This document shows, piece by piece, positions 1 to 9,362 of a DNA stretch of 27,663 nucleotides (its first letter is position 1; each line of letters starts with the position of its first letter). The position numbers and the translations under genes were made by a program. A model generated the notes under the pieces. It saw only the letters and a program-made list of their open reading frames with translations. It made no database searches and was not told where the DNA came from. The DNA comes from Gnetum montanum (Eukaryota; Streptophyta; Gnetopsida; Gnetales; Gnetaceae): contig MNCI01004338.1 of NCBI GenBank assembly GCA_015680685.1, positions 479,840 to 507,502 on the forward strand, in the 5' to 3' direction.

Positions 1-1395
1 TCGGATGTTGTAAGGTAGATGTAAAATGGTTTATTGTTCTGTGGTGGATGAACTGTCGGTAGTTGAGCTAGTGCTGTTTTGATGTTCTCAAAGGCTCCTT
101 GGCATTGTGGAGTCCATTCAAAATGGACATTCTTACGCAATAAGTGCTGCATAGGCCTCAAATTTTCCATAAGTTTTTTAATGAAACATCTGATAAACTG
201 TAATCTACCTTGTAGATCGTGAAGTTTAGTAAGGTTGCTAGGTGGTTTCAAATTTTTTATTACCTTAACCTTATCTGGATCTACTCGTATCCCTGTCTTA
301 GATACAATGAATCCAAGCATTTTGCCTATTTTGACCCCAAAGACAAATTTCTTCGGGTTGAGTCTAAGCTCGTATTTTAGACAACATTTCAATACCAAGT
401 CTAGATCTTGTACATGTTGGTCAATTTTTTTTATTTGACCGCAATGTCATCTACATAGTCATTGAGCGAGTTGAACATGTAATCACTAAAGATGAATGTC
501 ATCACTCATTGATATGTAGCCCCAACATTCTTGAGACCGAATGGTATCATCGTATAACAAAATGTACCCCATGGTGTCATAAAGGTTGTCCTGAGTTGAT
601 GTTTGGGATTGATCCTAATATGGTTGTATCCTGAAAAGCCATCCATAAAGGATAACAATGCATGCCCATCAGTTGAATCAACAAGTTGATAGATGCTAGG
701 TAGCGGGAAGTCATCTTTTATGGTTGCAATGTTGAGGTCACAGAAGTCAATACATAGATGAATGCTCTTGTTCTTCTTTGGGACTATAACCATGTTGGAT
801 ACCCAATCAGCGTAGTCAATAGCTCGGATGAAACTAGCTTGATAAAGCTTCATGATCTCATTGCGAACTACCAACGCCACTTCAAGCTTGAACTTGTGTG
901 CTTTTTGTTTCATTGGTCTTAGTTTTGGATCAAGTATAATGTTATACTGAACTATTCGAGGGTCGAGCCCAGGCATGTCAATGTAAGACCAAGCGAATGC
1001 TTTCATGTTGTCTTTTAGCACTCGAGTTATGTCATTGGCAAGTTGTGGATTTAATAGAGTAATTAGTTCTAAAATTTTATCCTCGCCATCTGACATAGTT
1101 ATGGAGACTTCGGCTAGGGGATCTTCAGTGATGTTATCAGCTTCTAGGTCTAGAGATTTTGTCATTCCTTTAAAGTAATCTAATGTTTCTTGGGTTGATG
1201 CCACTAAATTATCATATGTTGGGGAGTCTAAATCAATGGACTCTAGATTGATTTCTCATTTAATTGCTCCATGTGGTTCATTGATAGACAATGGTATGAA
1301 GAGTTGCTTGCTATCCATGTATTTGCTCCTACCAATGAAATAGGGAGCTATGTTAGCAAGGATGAATTTTTCTTTTTTTTTCTTAAGAAATTGAT
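1..1395 (-). pseudogene. Ty3/gypsy reverse transcriptase / start of RNase H (broken pol)
   Basis: This would be the retroelement polymerase that copies element RNA into DNA. The frame can be followed from about 1395. A TGA interrupts it near 1262, then a 232-residue open stretch (1204-506) carries MPGLDPRIVQ, the WVSNMVIVPKKN fingers segment, DDFPLP, the first catalytic Asp in LSFMDGFSGYN, and IPFGLKNVGATYQ. It stops at a TGA where an Arg codon (CGA) is expected. The same frame resumes with YVDD (about 445-465), the two catalytic Asp residues. A frameshift or stop lies in a T-rich run near 425-440. Beyond that come LNPKKFVFGV, a thumb/connection segment and FEWTPQCQGAF with YIYL, typical of the entry into RNase H. 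The coding sequence is cut by the window edge. The domain call is secure; lineage placement is by resemblance only. Confidence 0.95.
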
Positions 1396-1435
1396 TTTAC
1401 ATTTAAAATGTAACCAATGGTACGCCAAGGGTAGT

Positions 1436-1545
1436 TTACCGTCATGCTTAGACACATGGTAATTTAAGGTCGTACCGGGCTAGGGTGGTAGTTTAAGGCC
1501 ATACTGGGCCATGAGTGGTAGTTTAAGGCCATTCCGAGCCATGTG
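1436..1545. repeat. Minisatellite, left edge of pol insert (~29-30 bp unit)
   Basis: Three to four tandem copies of a unit containing GTAGTTTAAGGCCAT and CGGGCCATG-like halves, 29-30 bp apart. A related array lies at 4620-4875, on the other side of the 3.4 kb insert and in the same orientation. Confidence 0.8.
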
Positions 1546-1900
1546 TGTGTACAATAATTTAAAAATTTTTTATTTTATATTTTATTTCTATATATTTTTT
1601 TTATTTTTAAAGCTTAAGGTTTAGGCATTGATAAAAGAAAAAAGGGGTCAAAGTAATCAAAATAACATAGAATAACATTATGTAATATACTTTATTTTTG
1701 GAGGATTTTATAGTTTTGTGTTGCCCAAAGGGGTCAACGTAATCAAAAGTAAATATTTTATTTTATTTTTTATTATTTTATTTTTTATTTTAAAGTTTTT
1801 ACTTTTTAAGGTGTGGGCATTTTACCTAGGAGGTTAGCATCAAAACAATGTGGTAAAGGCAATAAACGTAATGGTTAAATATAATAAAATAAAGGTGGGG
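1546..1900. other. AT-rich non-coding stretch with poor tandem similarity
   Basis: Very AT-rich. Two loosely similar blocks repeat the phrase 'gggtcaa(a/c)gtaatcaaaa' followed by a T/A run (about 1645-1665 and 1731-1750). No ORF of note. A TATA-like run (TAAATATAATAAAATAAAGG, 1875-1894) lies about 280 bp before the plus-strand ATG at 2170. Confidence 0.5.
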
Positions 1901-2169
1901 GGAAAAGGTTTGACCAGTAAAAGTAAAAGTCATTTCATCATTTTATAGCGTGAGTATCGGAAACCAAGCAACGGTGGCAACGTGAGCAATGTGGGTAGTG
2001 GACAGCTGACATCAGAGGTAGAATCAGGGTATGTACGGCAACATACAGCATCCTGGAGGGGAGCGTGACTAACTACTGCACCCATATCTACATCATTTGG
2101 AGCCAGATCTAGAGCTACAGCGTCCAGATTCGTAGCGTACGGGATCAGATCTGCAGCGTCTGGGGAAAA

Positions 2170-4321
2170 ATGGGTAAAGGGAAACAAGACAAGAGTAAGG
2201 GAAAGAAGGAGGTGATGCTAGCATTTGTGGAGGAAAGCGAGGAGATGCTTCAATGCCTTCCCTAACCTAGGATCCCTTCATGGATAGGATCCTTGCATCG
2301 GTACACTCCTGTTTCATGTTTCATTAGCTTTTTCTTGCTATTTTTTTTATTGTTCTTCCCATGTGTATGGCATAAATGTCCTTGTACCCTAGGCATTTAC
2401 AACGTGTGTAAGAAACAGCCTATTTTGGGATGAATGTTTTCATGTGAATGGTGTCTTCTACGTTATTTAATTCCCTTAATGCAAGTAGTTAATTTCTGAA
2501 CTACATTTTTTAGGTGTATTTTATTTTTGTAATTTTGGGGAGGGCCAGGGTTTATGCAATTTTTTTTGTTTTCCCTGCCATGAATTGTAGGGTTTGCATT
2601 CCTAGTTTTAGTTGCAGTTCCACTGCTTGTACATGAGGGTTTTAAATGCTTATTTTTTAAGGTCGTAGGAGAAATAGAATAGCATGAATACCTATCCTTG
2701 GATGTCTGGTGTGCATGTATGGCCCATAAATCGTGGGTATTTCTAGGCTTAATTAGCATGAGTTCATAGGCGAAATTATCATCATCGTGCGTATAGGACC
2801 TCATGACTCAAAGATCAACATGAATGTGATGGAAAGATTAACGTTAGCATGAGTACAGGATCAAGCATTAGCATGAGTGCCTGTCCCAACATCAGCGTGA
2901 GTTCATAGAGTCAAAATATGCATTAATAATGGGCCAAACGTGAGGATGAGTATAGGACCATAGGCAGCATGAGTCTACAACCCAACCATCATCGTGAGTG
3001 AACATTCCAGCATGAGCATTTTCTATTTGAGGTAAGATTATTAGTGTGAGTACAGTCCCCATTCAGTATCAGTGTGAGTCTGTGGGTTTTCACAACCCAG
3101 TGTGAATAGTTTGGCTTTGTTTCAATACTCAACGTAAATTTTGGCTTTGTTTACATATGCCACATATGCCACGGTATGGCCAATGCACAGACTTGAACTG
3201 GGATGTATGCAAACACACGGCCCTACGCAGAAATGAACTGGGATGTGCATACAGTACGGCCAATGCACGTAATTGAACTGGCTAGGAAACTTCAAGTTAC
3301 GCAATTTAGTTGTAATGACCAAGTCTGCTAGCGTCCACCTTGATGCTCCTACCAACCTAGGCCTCCTACAATCTCATACACGTAACTGAACTGGGATGTA
3401 TCCATGCATGAATACAATGCCTGGTACTTAGGCCTCCTACCACCTGGAGGCCTTCTGTTTCAGGGCTTTCATTTTATTGTGCATTATGATGAAGGACTTG
3501 AAAAACATGTAGTTGTTTCCTAGCCTGATGTAAAGTATGATTAGTTTGGCTCTTTTTGCATACACCACGTGAGTGACTCGGGCTTCCTTAATAGTGTGAG
3601 TGTGCGTTGGCCTTCCACATCTGTGTGAGTTTGCCCTGGCCCAATAGCGTGAGTGAAATATTCTAGCCTTACCATGCTTGATTTCAGTATGCAGTGTGAG
3701 CGTGAGTTGTTGCCCTCATTTCTATTACAACGTGAGTTGTTGCGCTCGTTTCTATTGTAGCGTGAGTAGCCATCTTTATGGCCATGGGTATTGATAGCGT
3801 GAGCTATTGTAAAAATTTGTCAGCGTGAGTTAGGCCTCAACTTGGCAGCCTAGGTGGTGGTATTGTTGTTGATACCCAGCGTGAGTATTTTTCTCCATAC
3901 TCAGCATGAGTTTCTGCACCTTTAGCGTGAGTAGAGCCTTTTGTTTTTAGTGTGAGTTTTGGTTTACCGTATAGTGCAGCGCGAGTATTCTTATTTCTAG
4001 TACATAGGTGTGAGTTCATGACCGAATCATTGTGAATCTATGGCCCCATACCAGCGTGAGTTTATGGCCCCACACCAGCGTGAGTCAATGGCCTTATCGT
4101 GAGTATCTTGTATTATCGTGAGTATCTTGTATCGTTTTAATGTTTTTATTATTATTATTTGTTTTTTGTTGTTTTAATATATTTGATTTATGTTTATTAA
4201 CTTAATCATTTTTTGTGTTTGTTTATAGGATCATGGAGATTATGGAGTGAGCCCCAGTGGAGCAGGAGCCAATGATGTAGAGAGATTTGGGGATCGACCA
4301 CCTCCTAGCGTTGATGCTTAG
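2170..4321 (+). CDS. Candidate small two-exon gene nested antisense in pol (hypothetical)
   Basis: Not a recognised family. Seen directly: an ATG at 2170 opens a 31-codon frame rich in Lys (MGKGKQDKSKGKKE...). GAG|GTGATG at 2212 could act as a 5' splice site. A strong 3' splice site (T-rich tract then TTTATAG) ends at 4228. From 4229, 30 codons (DHGDYGVSPSG ... ERFGDRPPPSVDA) run to TAG at 4321. Joining 2211 to 4229 keeps phase 0 and would give about 44 residues: a basic N-terminus with an acidic, Gly/Pro-containing tail. The sequence after the stop looks like a plant 3' UTR. The segment before the ATG is richer in GC and CpG than its surroundings. Splicing is inferred. The 31-codon ORF could stand alone, or the whole unit could be a non-coding transcript or a captured gene fragment. 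Confidence 0.3.
2757..4130 (+). repeat. Dispersed array of AGCGTGAGT-like motifs (>30 copies)
   Basis: A 9-base word close to AGCGTGAGT recurs over 30 times, always on the plus strand and usually 20-40 bp apart, with a gap at about 3130-3565. Earlier copies lie near 1955 and 1980. Variants AGTGTGAGT and AGCATGAGT are what CpG decay of AGCGTGAGT would produce. The text between copies varies, although some neighbours share longer units (CCAGCGTGAGT...ATGGCC near 4052 and 4077; TATCGTGAGTATCTTG twice near 4096-4128). The array lies wholly inside the putative intron of the 2170-4321 unit. The core CGTGAGT matches much of a plant 5' splice site (GTGAGT). Confidence 0.85.
3170..3410 (+). repeat. 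Degenerate repeat with core TGAACTGGGATGT
   Basis: Four imperfect units (about 3172, 3219, 3257 and 3378) share ACGGCCAATGCACG and (A/T)TGAACTGGGATGT(A/G). The first three are 38-47 bp apart. They fill much of the gap in the AGCGTGAGT array. No coding sense. Confidence 0.65.
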
Positions 4322-4440
4322 TTTTTATGGTTGGCTTTGTCAGCTGTTTTTGTTGTATTTGTTGTTTTAACTTGTGTAAAAATAGATGTAATGTGAATGG
4401 TATAATAAGACGACATTCTTTTGCCCTATTGATAATGCAT
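4322..4440 (+). terminator. Plant-like 3' UTR / poly(A) region of the nested unit
   Basis: After the TAG at 4321 comes a TG/TTGT-rich tract (4335-4380), resembling a plant far-upstream element. It is followed by TGTAA runs and AATAAG (4404-4409) as a near-upstream poly(A) signal variant. It fits the 3' end of a plus-strand transcript. Inferred from composition only. Confidence 0.35.
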
Positions 4441-4619
4441 ATTTGTGTTTTCGGTGGATTTTAAAAAATTTTATTTTGTTTCATTTTTATTTTTGTGCAC
4501 ACGTGCATAAATTGAAATTGCAATTGATGAATTTAAACAATAAGTGTTGTTTGGAATTTGAAAAGAAGAGTGAAACTTACATAAGGTAAATAATAACAAC
4601 TTTAATAGGGTTTTGTAAA

Positions 4620-4875
4620 CTAGAAATGCTCTAGTTTAAGGCCATTTCGGGCCATGTGTGTCAATTTAAAATCATGATGGGCTTTAGCAACGGCGTTCTA
4701 GTTTAAGGTCATTTTAGGCCACAAGAAAACAAGAGAGATTTAAACTGTTTCATTGGGTTTTCAAAATAAACCGGCCATTTCTGACCATGGCTAGTTTTAT
4801 GTCATTGCAGACATGTGGTATTTTAACATCTTTTCGGACAGTTGTAGTTTAACATCATTTCGGATGGTTGTAGTT
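4620..4875. repeat. Minisatellite, right edge of pol insert (26-30 bp unit)
   Basis: Five or more decayed copies of the unit also seen at 1436-1545: (G/C)TAGTTTAAGGCCATTTCGGGCCATG and shorter relatives such as GTAGTTTAACATCATTTCGGA, 26 bp apart near 4830-4880. The last unit merges with the end of the protease-side reading frame (residues LNYNHPK), so the repeat may have begun inside pol before the insert arrived. Confidence 0.75.
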
Positions 4876-5785
4876 TAAATAGCTGAGTAGCTTCTTTAAT
4901 TTTTGAATATTGACATGGTGTGTCGGGCATGTCGGTGTAACTATATATTTAGCGTCTTCTTCTCTAATTATGTTAAATGCTAATTCTAACCATGAGACAT
5001 CTGGAGGAATAACTCCTATGTCAGCATGCTCCAATGTTTCCAAGTTTTGTAATGTTTCCATATTTTCTAGGGGATCATGGTTTGGAGATTGGTTATCATT
5101 TTGGTTTTCAATGGGTGTGGTGTCCTGTTTAAGCTCGAGAGTAGTGTCATCCTGTTTAGGTGACCTCTGAGCCTTGGTTTGTGTCTATGAGTGATGAAAT
5201 GTTAGATGTAGCCGCATCATTGTGTATAATGATTTCACCACCTTCGTAGGGTAAGCAAATCTCTTGGTGGATGGGTGAGGATACTACCTTTAATTAGGCT
5301 AACCATGGTCATCCCAATATCAAGTTAAATCCAGGCATCTCTTCTATGAATACAAATTCAGCTAACGTGGGGAACCGGTCCCCTGCTATGAAATCCAAAG
5401 TTAGTATTCCTTTGACAACTACACGTCATCCACTGAACGATTTCAGGAATGTCGTGGAAGTTGGTTTGATTTGTTTAGTTACCCCTAACTGTTCAATTAT
5501 GGGGTATGGTACTACGTTCATGGCTGCTCCATCATCTACGTGCACCCTCTGTATTTTAAATTGATTTACTTGTACAGTTATGAACATGACTTTTCCTATT
5601 TTTTCATCTATTTTTATATTACCCATGTTGAAGCTTAGTGATGTAGCTCTTGATCCTTGATATGGGGACATTATCGCATGAATGGAAGGTTCATTTACAA
5701 GCAAGCCTTCACTAACTGGGACCGATGTTAACATGCGTACTAAGGCTTCACGATGAACTTGAGAAGTCAACATGAGGTCATACAA
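4855..5785 (-). pseudogene. Ty3/gypsy aspartic protease and downstream linker (broken pol)
   Basis: The retroelement protease would cleave the Gag-Pol polyprotein. A 119-residue frame (5785-5426) contains IQRVHVDDGAAMNVVPYPIIEQLGV, where DDGAA occupies the place of the catalytic D(S/T)GA loop, followed by the hydrophobic strand and LG typical of Ty3 proteases. Upstream VNEPSIHAI...LSFNMGNI also fits. After frame breaks at about 5100-5430, a 68-residue frame (5061-4855) with DVSWLELAFNIIREEDAKYIV is the protease-RT linker and ends in the minisatellite. Whether the second residue of the active loop (Asp for Ser/Thr) is functional or decayed cannot be told. Confidence 0.85.
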
Positions 5786-5815
5786 GCTTAAAGATGTGTT
5801 TTTTTGTTTAAGCGC

Positions 5816-6830
5816 CTATGTGACCTGAGTTAGGGCATTGGCCAAGTCTTTACTATTTGGTATGCTCTTGCTGGTTGATACTTCGTCCATTGGACCCAAT
5901 AGTTGTATCTCTTGTAGAATGATTTTCATGTGATCTAATGCGATGGTTGGGTTTGATGTATTTAACATTCCTGATTTTTTTCTTTCATGACTCATGCTTG
6001 GCTCGTCAGTTTTTGGAGCCATAGGTATAGCGTTTAAGGGAGTGCGTTTCGGTGGTCCCAATTCCAGACTTCGACATTCTTTTTCCAACCATTCCTTAGT
6101 AAGTCTGTCAACGAGGTGTTCTCGTGAAGGTCATGGAAAAACCATTGGAGCTTGAACATCAGGTTGTTTTGGGACTCGAATTATGAATGGAGTGGGTTGG
6201 AGTTGCGGTTGAACAATTGGAGGTGGTTGCATGTCAGGGTGTTTAGACACCCTGATGATGAACAGGGTTGGTTTGGTTTGTGGTTGAGGAGTAGGAGGTT
6301 GAAGATTAGGGTGTTTGGGTACCCTAATTACGAAGGGGGTTGATTGGTTTTGTGATTGTATCTCTGTGGTTGCAACCGTGGGTGGCACTCAGACCACAAA
6401 GGGAGTGGGCCGGGTAGGCGATTGCACATTTACAGTTGCATTGGCAGGGGGTATGTGAATGACAAATGGTTTTTGAGGCATAGGCACGAAGATTGTGGGG
6501 ATGATGTTGACGCTATAGGAGGGACACGAATCATGAAAGGTTTTGTGGGAATTCCTTGCTCATTTCCGACATGGATCGTGTTAATAACGTAAGGAGCTTC
6601 CTTAGTATTAAGGGGATTTTTGTACACACCCATAGGTTGATTCTGCAGTTTAACTGGGTTGGCATCATCAAATCTTATTTCACCCCTTTCAATCATACAT
6701 TGTATGTCTTATTTGAGGGTGAAATAATAATTAGTACCATGCTCATTCAATTGATGGTACTTGCAAAATCGATCTAGTCTAAAGCCTCTTGGAATAGGAG
6801 GCTCATTTGGAGTTGCCAAGCTTGGGTTTT
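5816..6830 (-). pseudogene. Gag C-terminal knuckle remnant and repeat-rich gag-protease linker
   Basis: Read right to left, a segment near 6700-6790 gives RFCKYHQLNEHG, then a CxxLK-like stretch and CMIERGEI. This is the plant Ty3 gag C-terminal pattern (C-x2-H, GH, C, 'LI..G'), with the last Cys replaced by Tyr. A Pro-rich linker follows, with six copies of a PF(V/I)IRVP-type peptide (6545-6170), then a more polar segment (6088-5816) with PPKRTPLNAIP and a possible helical region. Several stops break the frame, including TGA in the third repeat near 6392. The linker has no known enzymatic role. Confidence 0.7.
6170..6545 (-). repeat. Peptide-encoding tandem repeat, core PF(V/I)IRVP
   Basis: Minus-strand translation gives KPFMIRVPP (6543-6517), KPFVIHIPP (about 6455), TPFVV(stop)VPP (about 6400), TPFVIRVPK (6340-6314), TLFIIRVSK (from 6268) and TPFIIRVPK (from 6193). 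The spacing in the last three is 24-25 codons, with Pro/Gln-rich linkers. Confidence 0.85.
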
Positions 6831-7813
6831 GACCAATTCACAGAATCGGTTGTGTCTCTAAGCTACTGCTAGAGACAGCTACTTGTGTTTAATGGCCCCA
6901 GCCTTCAAAACTTGATCTAACAACTAGGAAGGCTTCATGGGGAAAGGCGTGTATTCAGCAAGGTCTTTCCTCTCAAACGTACGTGCATGACCCATGTTAG
7001 TAGCTTGAGTGGTAGATGTTTTAGGTGTGTGTGCAGGAGCGATGCTCTCATAGTTAATGGGAGCAGTAGGTGGTCTACCTTGCTGTCCCATGTTGGTAGG
7101 TTGAGTCTCTACTACTGCTGCTACTGTTGCTTTAGCCTTTTCTTTATCTTTTTTAGTGTGTTGATTTTTGAAGGCTGAGTAAGTAGGCTCATGGGTATTT
7201 TGGGCTGCCTCTTCTATGTTTTTAATCTGTACAAAATCTTGGCTTAGAGTGCACGCATTTAGATAGTACAGTTTTGATTTGAAAAAATCATTCACGGCTC
7301 CCTTAAGAATCATAAGAAGGTATGTTTCTAGGATTTGATCATGAAGTTCATTGAGCGTGTCACTCCATCTTTTGATGAATTTTTGTACAGGTTCAAGCAG
7401 TGCTTGTTTTACCTATATCAAACTATCCAAGGTTGCTTCAGGTTTCAAGTTGTATTTAAACCTGGTAACAAACTAGTTTAAGAGATCTTCCAAAGAGGAT
7501 ATGGAGTTATGAGACAAGGCTCGGTACCAGTCTAATGCTCTACTAGTGAGGGACATGGCGAACACACGAAAGATTACATGGGGCCAGGCCTAAAGCAACA
7601 GCCATTCTAGTCTATATGTGACTAGATGGGCATTGGGGTCTCCTTCCCCGTTGTATTTGGATAGTTTAGGTAAAGAAACTCCTTTGGGCAAGGTTAATGG
7701 TGGTACCAAAGAGCTAATAGAATTGTCTTGGTAAAAGTCTAATACTTTAAGCTCTTCATTGTTAGTAGTTTTGAGGCATTTTACCTCATCAGTGAGCTCT
7801 TGCATCATCTTTT
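6831..7813 (-). pseudogene. Ty3/gypsy Gag core (Retrotrans_gag-like)
   Basis: Gag packages element RNA into virus-like particles. The frame starts with LPKLSKYNGEGDPNAHL (about 7720-7630), the usual entry motif of plant Ty3 gag. After a frame break comes FAMSLTSRALDWYRAL and SSLEDLLN (about 7560-7465), then FVTRFKYNLK after a TAG at a Gln position, and VKQALLEPVQKFIKRW with LNELHDQ. These match the order of the Retrotrans_gag family (PF03732), as recognised by eye. An open stretch from 7313 to 6924 (KSKLYYLNACTLS ... KKDKEKAKATVAA) forms the basic C-terminal part. At least two stops and one frameshift make it non-functional. Confidence 0.9.
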
Positions 7814-8497
7814 TTGCTTCGTCCCATTCTTAGGCACTTGGTGGAGCAGTAGGTTGGCTAGTTTGAGTGCCATACAAATTAGACTGTTGTGCAGTGGGTG
7901 GGAAAGAAGAAAGTTGAGTGGTCAGAGGTTGCACTTGTGGAATATTTACAGTGGGCACTACTAAGGGTGGCATACCGTAAGGTGTAGGTTGTTGTTGTTA
8001 TTGTTGTTCTTAAGCAATAGGGATAGGCCATCTGCCAATTGTGGGCTATGGCACAGATTGTTGTGATTGGACAAGTGGGATGGGCCATTGCCCAACTGTG
8101 GGTTGCGAAGAGATACTTTACACCTGGTATTGTACTGGAGGAGCTAAGGGTGTGTTATGAACCTACACTCATGGGATGAAGTGTGTAGATGTGGAAGCGG
8201 GTATCACGGATGGCATCCCAATTACTTGGGGTGGGAAAGTCACTCCTACATTAGTTTGAGAGGGGGGTTTTGGGGTTATACTTGTAGGAGAGGAAGTAAT
8301 GTGGTGACCGGAGGAATAGTGGGGATGGATACATTGAATTGAGTATCGATCATAGGGAGAGTGGGAATAAGAGTGGGCGCTTCCTGTTCGGGCACATGTG
8401 CTTGAGTGCTTTTAATTGTATGAAGAGACATGGTCTCTCCCATGAACGGGTGAAATAACAAATTTGCGTAAGTATCTAAATTGAGAGTATGATACAA
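7814..8497 (-). pseudogene. Low-complexity Gag N-terminal linker
   Basis: Two open stretches (8497-8276 and 8088-7879) are rich in Pro, Thr, Ser and His with no recognisable fold. They connect the N-terminal ORF at 8513-8974 to the gag core, and GTTGTT/GGTTG runs on the plus strand reflect Gln/Asn repeats. Frames are interrupted by stops near 8497-8513, 8270 and 7870. Assignment to gag rests on position. Confidence 0.5.
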
Positions 8498-8512
8498 ATC
8501 CCCATGTTTGGA

Positions 8513-8974
8513 CTAAGCCGCAAAATTATCTTCTTCATCTTCGTTTTGAGGTTCTACAGTGAGTTGGCGTGAGGTTTGGTTCCTGGCCATGAGGAGTTCG
8601 GATAGGAGTTCATGGTGGGATTCAATGATGGGGATGACATCATAGGCGTTAGGAATGAAGTCATGACCTCCTTTGTAAATTAGCTCATAGTGCCTCTTTG
8701 CTTCCAACTCGGCATGGTCAACGGCCAGGTTAGCTTGAATTTTAACACAAATAAAGTTATATTGTTCACACGTTAAGATGGTGAACATGGGATCTTTACC
8801 TTGCAATCTTAGTGACCAGCGAGGTGGCCCCTGAAAGTTCATCTCACCAAGGATGACCATGGACTCAATGATGGTGACGGGACCCAAGATTGTAGTACCG
8901 AAGTCAGTAATGGGAATGGCGGTGGTTTTGTTGTGCACAAGGTCCATTGTCAAAGTGTCTAGATGTAACAGCAT
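8513..8974 (-). CDS. N-terminal Gag-region ORF, 153 aa, unrecognised domain
   Basis: One of the longest intact frames of the element. It starts at the ATG at 8974 (MLLHLDTLTMD) and ends in an acidic tail (EPQNEDEEDNFAA). The middle contains ILGPVTIIESMVIL, FTILTCEQYNFICVKIQ and HYELIYKGGHDFIPNAYDVI, suggesting mixed helix/strand structure without signal peptide or membrane segment. It lies immediately upstream of the low-complexity gag linker and is probably the Gag N-terminus. I do not recognise the fold. A few missing residues at the stop would join it to the next frame. Confidence 0.55.
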   Translation of the reverse strand: MLLHLDTLTMDLVHNKTTAIPITDFGTTILGPVTIIESMVILGEMNFQGPPRWSLRLQGKDPMFTILTCEQYNFICVKIQANLAVDHAELEAKRHYELIYKGGHDFIPNAYDVIPIIESHHELLSELLMARNQTSRQLTVEPQNEDEEDNFAA

Positions 8975-8982
8975 AGGAGAAA

Positions 8983-9057
8983 GAAAATATGGCTAAGTGT
9001 TAAAGAGAGAAAAAATGGCTAAGTGTTCAAGAGAGGAAATATGGTTAAGTGTTGAAC
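8983..9057. repeat. Three tandem ~25 bp units with ATGG(C/T)TAAGTGTT
   Basis: Three copies of (G)AGA(G)AAA(A/T)ATGG(C/T)TAAGTGTT(A/C/G) lie end to end just outside the minus-strand ATG at 8974, in what would be the 5' leader. Confidence 0.85.
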
Positions 9058-9239
9058 AGCGTACAAAAGAGTTTCGGCATATAAAAATGTACTGCAATGT
9101 ATGAACACCAAGAGCAACGTACAAGGAGTTTCAAGAGATGCAGTGTATAATTAATGTGCACAGCATATAAGGTAGGGTGAGGAGAAGCATATGATGCTAA
9201 TGTTAGGAAAATAGGGTGTGAAAACCAAAGGAGTGGTGT

Positions 9240-9362
9240 CATACAGCGTGAGCACTGTAGCAGTGTAAGCACTATAACAGTGTGAGCAACTGCAGTGTGA
9301 CCAACTACAGCATAACCAAATGTGACATGAGCAACTACAGCATGACCAACTGCAGCATGTGG
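9240..9362 (+). repeat. Tandem ~16-22 bp repeat, CAGTGTGAGCAACTA type
   Basis: Seven to eight copies of a short unit (A)ACTACAGCATGACC / CAGTGTGAGCA run together. CG, TG and CA variants of AGCGTGA(G/C) all appear. The minus-strand frame through this reads as a Cys/Ser-rich peptide that is an artefact of the repeat. Confidence 0.85.

Larger units (their letters stand above)
1..8974 (-). mobile_element. Degenerate Ty3/gypsy (Tat-like) retrotransposon, internal region, interrupted
   Basis: Read on the minus strand, the order is gag N-terminus, gag core, CCHC-like remnant, Pro-rich linker, aspartic protease, then reverse transcriptase and the start of RNase H. This is the Ty3/gypsy order. The RT core (SFMDGFSGYN, IPFGLKN, YVDD) and the MPGLDP pre-RT motif resemble the plant Tat lineage, as judged by eye. 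No chromodomain or integrase can be seen because the element leaves the window on the left. About 3.4 kb of unrelated DNA (about 1400-4875) splits protease from RT. Stops and frameshifts occur in every domain, so the copy is dead. No clear LTR, PBS or target duplication was found; the upstream side (above 8974) passes into repetitive non-coding DNA. Confidence 0.9.

Noticed and set aside
1930-2187. Minus-strand 85-residue ORF
   Set aside because: Composition is odd, no motif, and it is antisense to the gene-like plus-strand unit; not supported as a gene.
3837-4019. Minus-strand 60-residue ORF with THAKGAETHAEYGEK text
   Set aside because: It is the antisense reading of the AGCGTGAGT array.
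2757-4130. CRISPR-like array
   Set aside because: Repeat core is only nine bases, spacing is irregular, DNA is eukaryotic and no cas genes are present.
6152-6592. Plus-strand ORFs over the gypsy linker
   Set aside because: Shadows of the minus-strand repeat-coding region.
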